DNA from: an uncultured Clostridia bacterium
Lineage (GTDB): Bacteria > Bacillota > Clostridia > TANB77 > CAG-508
Length of the DNA: 33,193 bases
Direction: 5' to 3'
Assembly: GCA_934155625.1 (NCBI GenBank)
Contig: CAKPHD010000016.1
Span: 1 to 33,193 of the forward strand
The notes under the pieces are model-generated. The model saw only the letters and a program-made list of their open reading frames with translations. It was not told the DNA's origin and ran no database searches. The stretch's first letter is position 1; each line of letters begins with the position of its first letter. Shown here piece by piece: positions 13,901 through 21,560 of the stretch. A program made the translations under genes and the position numbers.

Positions 13901-15475
13901 ATGGGAAATTCTAAGAAAAAAACTAATGAAATAATAGAAAAAATAGAAGCAGAAAAAGAAATCTTAGCAACAATGCCTAAAAATAATAAAAAAAATATAG
14001 CTAAATATTTAGAAAAAATAGAACAATTAAAAAAAGAATATACTAATTTACTTGATAAATCAGTAAGAGAAATGAAAAAAAGATATGATAATGCTATAGA
14101 CATAAAAAGCAATGAAGAAATCGAAAAGAATAATGCAGAATTAGAAAGAATATCAAAAATTTTAGTAATATTAAATGATGCACAAACATCATATGAAAAA
14201 ATGGGACTAGACAAAATCATCTATAAAATTGATAAATATTACAAAGGAAATTTAGAAGATATTAATGAACTGATTGATATGGCAATAAAAAAATTTGAAG
14301 AAGTGGGAATCATACTTAAATTATCTGACTTTAATTATAGCATTTATGTATCTCAGTATATGGAAGTATTTTTTGAAGAAAAAAACAATGGAGAAATAAA
14401 ATCAAATAAAATAAAAGAAAAATTTGAAGAAGTTTATTGGAAATGTTCAGACATAATAGTTCACATAGAATTGAATTTAAGAAATATTTATTTATCTAAT
14501 AAAAATAATATAGATAAATATTTTGAAAAAGAAAAAAATTCTATTTTAAAACAATATGGAAAAACAAGAAAAGACATAAAAGAATTATATTCAAAAATAC
14601 AAAAACAAAGAGATGAAAAGTATGCACAAGATAAAAAACAATTGTTAGATAAATTTTTGACAGGTGAGTATTCTACAAATGATTTTGAAGAAGAGAAAAT
14701 AAAAAGTGATTATCAAAAAGTCTTATCAACAGATAGTTATGAAGAAAATCAGGATTTTCAAAAAGGAATATTAGAATTTTTAAATAGTTTATATGAATAC
14801 AAAAATTATCTTAAATTTGAATTCATAATTAACGATATAAAGAAATATTTTCAAGAAAAAGATAAATATAAAAATTCATATAAAGAAGCAAAGAAAAATG
14901 TAGAAACTTTAGAAAAAAAGATAAAAAAGATTAATAAGAAGAATTTAAGAAAAGGTATATTCAGAAGAGTTAATAAAGAGATAAAACAAACAGCAGAGCA
15001 AAAACAAATGATAGCAGAAGTCAGAAATGCATATAAAGAAATGGAGTTAAATAAATTTTACAACCAAATTTATTTAAATGTAAAAAGTGATTCAACAGTA
15101 TATGATGTACTAGAATTAGCTAATTCTTATTATGTTTATTTGACTAAATGTATAATTGAAAATAATAAAACAATAACACAAAATAAAATTGATGAATTAA
15201 TACAAGAATTAGACAAATTTTTTAAAAATCCATATAATAATATAATTAACAATATAACAATATTAGAAGAAAATGATATTGCAATGATTATAAAAGACAG
15301 ATATAAGCTATTAAAATTTAATATAGATAAAGATGATTTTAATGGTAAAAAAGTTGATAATATGATATCAACTTTAGAACATATTGTTATAGACTATAAT
15401 TTGAAAAAAGCTAATTTAAAAATACAAGATATAGAAGAAATATTAGAAATAAAGCAAGCGCTAAAGCTACAATAA
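13901..15475 (+). CDS. Large cytosolic coiled-coil protein, 524 aa
   Basis: ATG 13901 has GGAGG 9 nt upstream. There is no signal peptide or membrane helix. Lys and Glu dominate. Long heptad-like helices are seen at about residues 5-95 (IIEKIEAEKEILATMPKN, YLEKIEQLKKEYTNLLDK), 200-250 and 300-375 (YKEAKKNVETLEKKIKKI). Helical, more globular segments (ISTLEHIVIDYNLKKANL) close the C-terminus. I do not recognise a family. It lies 15 nt before the giant beta-helix protein gene and is very likely co-transcribed with it. In this setting a cytosolic scaffold, a regulator, or a partner of the McrB-type ring is conceivable. Coiled-coil proteins accompany many McrBC-type systems, but that link is only suggestive. 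Confidence 0.8.
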   Translation: MGNSKKKTNEIIEKIEAEKEILATMPKNNKKNIAKYLEKIEQLKKEYTNLLDKSVREMKKRYDNAIDIKSNEEIEKNNAELERISKILVILNDAQTSYEKMGLDKIIYKIDKYYKGNLEDINELIDMAIKKFEEVGIILKLSDFNYSIYVSQYMEVFFEEKNNGEIKSNKIKEKFEEVYWKCSDIIVHIELNLRNIYLSNKNNIDKYFEKEKNSILKQYGKTRKDIKELYSKIQKQRDEKYAQDKKQLLDKFLTGEYSTNDFEEEKIKSDYQKVLSTDSYEENQDFQKGILEFLNSLYEYKNYLKFEFIINDIKKYFQEKDKYKNSYKEAKKNVETLEKKIKKINKKNLRKGIFRRVNKEIKQTAEQKQMIAEVRNAYKEMELNKFYNQIYLNVKSDSTVYDVLELANSYYVYLTKCIIENNKTITQNKIDELIQELDKFFKNPYNNIINNITILEENDIAMIIKDRYKLLKFNIDKDDFNGKKVDNMISTLEHIVIDYNLKKANLKIQDIEEILEIKQALKLQ

Positions 15476-15490
15476 AACTGGAGAGTTTAG

Positions 15491-18400
15491 ATGAATAGAT
15501 TAAGTAAAAAAAGAAGGATAGTAATATTAATAATAGCAATAATATTAATAATTGTTGGTATAAGAGTTTTTACAAAGTCAAGAGCAAGTAAAACTTTAGA
15601 AATAACTGCCAATTTTAAAGATGAAGGTGGTTTATTAAGTGATGAAATTGCTACTGTTACTGCTACAGATGAAGGTGAAAATGGAACTTCATTTGTGTTA
15701 CCAGATTTTGCAAATGACAAAAAAGTCAATAAATATATTGTAGCACAAAAAAATATTGAAAGTAGTAATGAAGAAAATCAACAAAATATAATTGAAATGT
15801 TACCAGGTGACAAAATTTATTTAACTCAAGATGAAATTGAACAATCACAAATAGAACTAAAAGTAGAATATGATACAAAAGATATAAATGAGAAAAAACT
15901 TTATAATAAGAAATTAATTAAGCCAAGTGATGATAATAAAGAAGAATTAGTAAAAGTATCAGGATATATGCCTGTAGATACAAAATTGGAAGTAACACAG
16001 GCAGATATTTCGAATATACAAGATGAAGTTATGACAAATTATCCTAATAATGATATTTTAGAAAATTACAATATAAAATTAACCTCTGAAGAGAACGAAT
16101 ATAATCCAAATGAATATGAGCAAAGATTAAATATTTCAATATTAATTGATGGAAAAAAGAAAAATACAATATTAGAAATAGAAGAAAATAAAGTCCAAGA
16201 AATACCTAATGTTATATTTGAAGAAAATGTAGCTAAATTTGAGGTAGAAAACTTAAAAACATATTTAGTATTACAACAAAATAAAAAAACAGAAATATTA
16301 TCAGATGATAATACAAATGAACAAGTGATAGCAGATGATAGTGTATTAGAAGATAAAAATGATATTGCAACAATTGCTGTAGGAGGAGAAGAAACAAAAT
16401 TAAAAATAGATGATTATGAAAAAGATAAGAATTATTATTTTGGTTTAAACTATACAGAAAATAATTCAAAAGAAAATACAGGAAAATATACAGAAAATAA
16501 TTTAAAAGATGTAACAATAAATTATTATGGATATGATTATAATTTAACAGAATTAAAAAGACCGGAAAAATATGATGTTTCTTTAAATGCAACAGCACAA
16601 AAAACAACAAAAGGAAATATTACAACAACACAAGAAGGATGGGGTTGGAATAAAACGACATATTACAATAGAATAGATACAATAACTATTACAGTTAGAG
16701 GATTAAATGATTTAAGACAACAATATCCAGGATTTAAGGTAGAGTCTACATGGAATTTTGAAGCAGAAATTCCTAATAATAATTTTTCTAAATATTATTA
16801 TCAAGAAGGAACAAATAACGCTAATAATGGAGTAAGTGTAAATTTAGAAAATGACATTATAACAGTAAATGGTAGTAATTCTTCTAATTTATTATCAAAT
16901 GAAGATACATGCACATTTACATTCAAAATTGCATTTCGTTCTACAAATAGAAATTCTGTAAATAATACAGATTATACAACATTAACAACAAGATCATTTA
17001 AAACAACTATACAAATTGGAGATGATTATACACCATATGGAACAATATCTGATACAGAACAACAAATGATAATATCTTATAGAAAATGTATTCCAGTAGA
17101 CAATAATGGTAACATTTCAATAGAATTGATAGATAATCCATTTGCAAATAGAGCTTTAGAAAGAGGATTTAATGGATGGAAAACAAATGACAATCGTTAT
17201 GCAAATAGTATAAATACAAATTCTAATACATTTGTACAAACATTAAAAACCAATATAAATAATATAAAAGATAATTCAGGAGAATATGTTATAAATTTAT
17301 ATGTTGATTGGGTAGAAGCTAATGTTTTATTTGTAAGTTCATATGGAAGTAGTTCTAATTCAGGAAGAACACCAAGTAGTCCAATAAGCAATGAATGGAC
17401 ATATATAAATAATAAAATAAATTCTAATATAAAAACATGCACAAAAGCATCAAACAGAGAAGTAAATATTATAGTTTTAATGCAAGGAACATTAGATATA
17501 AATGGATTAACAGGACCTAGTACACCATATACATTAACAAGTTTGTATGATGGAAAAAATTATGGAAGTACAAATACATATTTAAGTGCTGGAAGTTCTA
17601 ATGCAATAATAGATAGTGATTTACAACTAGATTATATATATATATATTCAAATGTATCATATTTGTCATCAAGAACAAGTACAGATGGAACAAGTAGTGT
17701 AGCACCATGTATATATGGTAATATGTATAATTTAAGGATAGGAAGGGGAATAAAATCTACAAATTCAAGTAATTGTTCATTAGCTCAAATTCAAGGAGGA
17801 TATTATAACCATAATAGTTCAGAATATAAACTAGTAGTAGAATCAGGAATATATCATACTATACAATTATATAGAGCTGGAGGAGGAACTGGAGCTAATA
17901 CAAGTACAACAGCAAATGGAACAATGGTCATAGGAAATGATATAGACAGAAGAGACAATAATAATGAGAATTTAAAGTTTTATAATAGAATATCTTCAAG
18001 AACTAATACATCAACTAATAATCCATATACAAGAAATAATGCTGATGCAATAGCAATTAATATGAATATAAAAAGTGGAACAATAGGAGTAGACTACTTT
18101 AATAGTGCATCAACAAGTGATTCAAGTGAAAGAAATTATGCAGGAGTATATATTGGTGGACATGGACAAACTGGATATGATAAATCTGATAGATATTTGC
18201 TTATAGAAGGTGGAAACATTGCTAATGTAATAGGAGGACTTAATGTTGGCAGTGATGATATGTATAAAACGTATATGTACATTAAGGATGGTAACATTAT
18301 AAATATTACTGGTGGAGCAGGATATACACATACTTATGGTGATAGAATAATACAAGTAACGGGAGGATGTATAAAATACAGTATAAGTGGAGGATCAAAT

Positions 18401-18742
18401 GGAGTTGCTGCTAGTTCTACAAGTAATAATGGACAATTAACAGGAAATTCATTAATATATGTTGGAGGTGATGCACATGTTGGAGCATCATATACAACAG
18501 ATGCAAACGGAAATAAGCAAATAACAGAAACAGATACTAATTTAGTATTATATGGTGTTAATGCAGGAAGTGTATGTGGTGGTGCAAATGGAAATGAAAA
18601 TTATGCAGGACAAACTGATAGCTCATATATAATAATAGATAAAAATGCAACAATTCATAATAATGTTTTTGGTGGTGGAAATTATGGAATAATAGGATCA
18701 TCACAACGGAGGTGTTACAGGAAAACCAATTCTTACATTTAG
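15491..18742 (+). CDS. Giant secreted beta-helix protein, N-terminal part (ends at a frameshift)
   Basis: ATG 15491 follows GGAGAG (15480-15485). The N-terminus KKRRIVILIIAIILIIVG is a signal or anchor helix, followed by TKSRASKTLEI with a possible A-x-x cleavage zone. Residues about 35-275 form a beta-rich domain of the kind found in Gram-positive adhesins (PGDKIYLTQDEIEQ, SGYMPVDTKLEVTQADI). About 300-600 contains further beta domains and RGFNGWKTNDNRYA, recalling InlB-type repeats. From LFVSSYGSSSNSGRTPSSPI the pattern is that of the start of a right-handed beta-helix, continuing with Gly-Gly turns (NVIGGLNVGS, NITGGAGYT, SVCGGANGN, NVFGGGNYG). After SS the frame runs into an unrelated 12-residue tail and a stop at 18742. 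The neighbouring frame continues the same protein without a stop to 24158. Taken as one gene with one extra base it encodes 2,888 aa. Confidence 0.85.
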   Translation: MNRLSKKRRIVILIIAIILIIVGIRVFTKSRASKTLEITANFKDEGGLLSDEIATVTATDEGENGTSFVLPDFANDKKVNKYIVAQKNIESSNEENQQNIIEMLPGDKIYLTQDEIEQSQIELKVEYDTKDINEKKLYNKKLIKPSDDNKEELVKVSGYMPVDTKLEVTQADISNIQDEVMTNYPNNDILENYNIKLTSEENEYNPNEYEQRLNISILIDGKKKNTILEIEENKVQEIPNVIFEENVAKFEVENLKTYLVLQQNKKTEILSDDNTNEQVIADDSVLEDKNDIATIAVGGEETKLKIDDYEKDKNYYFGLNYTENNSKENTGKYTENNLKDVTINYYGYDYNLTELKRPEKYDVSLNATAQKTTKGNITTTQEGWGWNKTTYYNRIDTITITVRGLNDLRQQYPGFKVESTWNFEAEIPNNNFSKYYYQEGTNNANNGVSVNLENDIITVNGSNSSNLLSNEDTCTFTFKIAFRSTNRNSVNNTDYTTLTTRSFKTTIQIGDDYTPYGTISDTEQQMIISYRKCIPVDNNGNISIELIDNPFANRALERGFNGWKTNDNRYANSINTNSNTFVQTLKTNINNIKDNSGEYVINLYVDWVEANVLFVSSYGSSSNSGRTPSSPISNEWTYINNKINSNIKTCTKASNREVNIIVLMQGTLDINGLTGPSTPYTLTSLYDGKNYGSTNTYLSAGSSNAIIDSDLQLDYIYIYSNVSYLSSRTSTDGTSSVAPCIYGNMYNLRIGRGIKSTNSSNCSLAQIQGGYYNHNSSEYKLVVESGIYHTIQLYRAGGGTGANTSTTANGTMVIGNDIDRRDNNNENLKFYNRISSRTNTSTNNPYTRNNADAIAINMNIKSGTIGVDYFNSASTSDSSERNYAGVYIGGHGQTGYDKSDRYLLIEGGNIANVIGGLNVGSDDMYKTYMYIKDGNIINITGGAGYTHTYGDRIIQVTGGCIKYSISGGSNGVAASSTSNNGQLTGNSLIYVGGDAHVGASYTTDANGNKQITETDTNLVLYGVNAGSVCGGANGNENYAGQTDSSYIIIDKNATIHNNVFGGGNYGIIGSSQRRCYRKTNSYI

Positions 18743-21560
18743 CAATGAATCATCTAACTTTCAAACAGGAAAAGAATATATAATTTCTTTAAATGCAAAA
18801 GGTGGAGACTCATTATCATCAAATGGCTCAAATGTAACTAATACAATAATTTCGAGTGCAATAGAACCAACGAATTCAACAAAATGGATTTTTGAAAGTG
18901 CAGGAAATAATAAATATTATATAAAAAGTCTAGAAACAAATAGATACATATATGTAAATAATGGCTCTGGATATGGAACTGTAACTGCAGATTTAACATT
19001 ATCAACAAGTGATAAAACAGCATTTTCAGTTAGTGGAACAAATTCGATACAAATAAGTTGTCAGATTAGCTATAGAAACTTTTGGGGAGGAACTCAAACA
19101 GCAACAGTTTATATTGCTTGTGATAATTATGGAAATTGGACGGCATCAAATAATTATTATAATGATGTTTCTACTACACTGTATTTGTTAACATACAAAT
19201 TGCTTCCTAAGGATGATGGAAATGATGAGAATGATATAGATACTGTTGTAAATATTAAGGTGTTAGGAGGAATAATAAATAATAATATATACGGAGGTGC
19301 TAACCAAAATAATATTTATGGAACAGTAAAATTTGATATGAAAAAAGGTAATATTAATGGAGTTGTTTATGGAGGTTCTAACATAAAAGGAACAATTTTC
19401 GGATCAACACTAATTAATATATCTGGTGGGCAATTAGGAATTAAATCAGAACAAAGTCAAAATGACTATACAAATACAGATACATTATTCGGTGGTGGAC
19501 TTGGTTCTGAAACAAATGTAAATGGAAGAACATTAATAAATATTCAAGATACAGATGATAACCTTAATATATATGGGAATGTGTACGGAGGAAGTTCTCT
19601 TGGAAAAATGAAAGATAATGTTAAAATAAATATTAAGGATTTACCAACAATATCAAATACAATATCTATAATAGGATATGTATTTGGAGGAGGAAAAGGA
19701 GACTCTACGATACCAGCTACAGTTGAAAAAAATGTAAATATAAATATTGATGGAAGCAATTTAGACAAGTGTAGTATATTTGGAGGAAGTAATATAAATG
19801 GAACAATAAGTGGTAGTATTGAATTGAAGATTGGAGAAAATAACAATTCTATAGTTCAAAATATATATGGTGGAGGAAATCAAGCAAATATTGCAACAGA
19901 AACTCAAAATGTTAAAGTATATATATTAGCAAATTCAAATATAAAAAATGCATTTAATGGTGGAAAATCAGCTGATTTAATATCTTCTGGAGAAAATGAT
20001 ACAACAAGAGAAATCTATTTACAAGGAGGAAAAGTAGAAAACATATATGGAGGTTCAGATTCATCAGGAACGGTAACTGTAAGCCATGTATATGTAGAAG
20101 CAGGTACAGCTACTAATGTATATGGAGGAAACAACCAGGGAGGAACTACACAAATATCAAGGGTGTTCATCAAAGGTGGCGCAGTAACAAATGCTTATGG
20201 TGGTGGTGACAAAGCCGAAACAACTACATCTAATATAACAACTTCAGAAGGAACAATAGAGAACATATATGGAGGAGGAAATCAAGCAGGGGTTACAACA
20301 ACAAATGTAGTCACAAATGGAGGAAACATAGGAAAAATATTTGGAGGATCTAATAGAAGTGGTAATGTAGAAAAAAGCAATGTAACAACAAATGAAAGTA
20401 CAACAGAAGATTCTACAAGTCCTGTAAAAATGCATGTGCAAGCAACTGCAACCAAAACAGAAAGCTGGGAGAGTACAACATATCCAACAAAAGCAACATT
20501 AAAGATTACATTTTCAAACAATACATCTAAGGAGATTTCAAAATGGAATGCATTTATATATGCACCAGATTCAAAATTAAAAGATAATTATACAAGTTCA
20601 GATATAGAAGAAGACAATGGAACATATAAATTGACAGAAAAAAATAGATATTATGGAACAAATCCAATACCAGCAAATGGTACACTTACAATAGAGTTTA
20701 CAGTATTGTCAAATCAAGATGCGACTGCATTTGCAGTAGGATATGGTATGAATGGTACAAATTCAGATGGAGAAACGGTAAGTAGTAGCAATGCAGTTAT
20801 ACAAACCGTATATGGTGGAAATAACCAAGGAGGAACTACTCAAAATACTAATGTAATAATAAATGGTGGAGGAGTTCAAGATGTTTATGGTGGAGGAAAC
20901 CAAGCTGTATCAGGAAAAACTAATGTTAATATAAATGGAAATGTAAAAAAGAGAGTATTTGGAGGAGGAAACCAAGCAGGAGTTAACACAAATACTAATG
21001 TTACTATAAATGAATCAACTGTAGGAGACAATGTTTATGGTGGAGGAAATGAAGGAACAGTAACAGAAAATACATATGTAAAAGTAAAAAATGCAACTTT
21101 AAGCAATAGTTTATATGCAGGCGGAAATGGTTCATCTGCAACAGTATATGGAAACACTAATTTAATAATGGAAGGAACAAACAATGTTACTAATAGTGTG
21201 TTTGGAGGAGGAAATCAAGCAGAAACAGGAACAGAAACAAATAATAATTCTATAAGTACAGTAAATATTGTTGGAGGAATTATTGGAAAAAATGTTTATG
21301 GAGGTGCAAATACATCAGTAGTATATGGAAAAACACAAACTAACATTGGATATGACACTGTAGGAGATGAAAGCTTAGAAAAAGGAGATATTAAAATTAA
21401 TGGGACCGTATTTGGCGGAGGAGAAGCAAATGAATCTGGTAGTGAAGTGTACGATTTTGACTTTATAAGTGTAACTAAACAAATAGATATACAAATAGAT
21501 GCAAATGGTCATAATAATTTTGATATACTAGGAAGTATATTTGGATCTGGTAATGCATCA
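18220..21560 (+). repeat. Coding repeats: [IV][YF]GG(G/S/A)N beta-helix turns
   Basis: About 27 copies of a turn motif aromatic-Gly-Gly-(Gly/Ser/Ala)-(Asn/Asp), spaced mostly 20-35 residues apart. Some are nearly identical in DNA (TATGGTGGAGGAAACCAAG-like around 20885, and close forms near 19865, 20270, 20960 and 21205). The repeats are interrupted by the unrelated inserts at about 18720-19200 and 20391-20800. Near-identical copies make this stretch prone to recombination and to assembly error. Confidence 0.85.
18696..18742 (+). other. Frameshift interval in the giant protein gene
   Basis: The 5' frame is open to the stop at 18740-18742. The 3' frame has its last upstream stop (TAG) at 18693-18695, so the switch must lie in 18696-18742. 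Removing one base near 18704 in TCATCACAACGGAGGTGTT gives SerSerAsnGlyGlyVal and restores a continuous frame with a total length divisible by three. The local CGG AGG codons read by the 5' frame are otherwise very rare here. Confidence 0.85.

Noticed and set aside
18700..18725. Internal GGAGGTG as a ribosome binding site for restart or a programmed frameshift signal
   Set aside because: GGAGGT is simply Gly-Gly coding and recurs across the repeats. No start codon in the right frame follows at 5-10 nt, and no slippery codon or stop sits at the site. A single-base indel is simpler.
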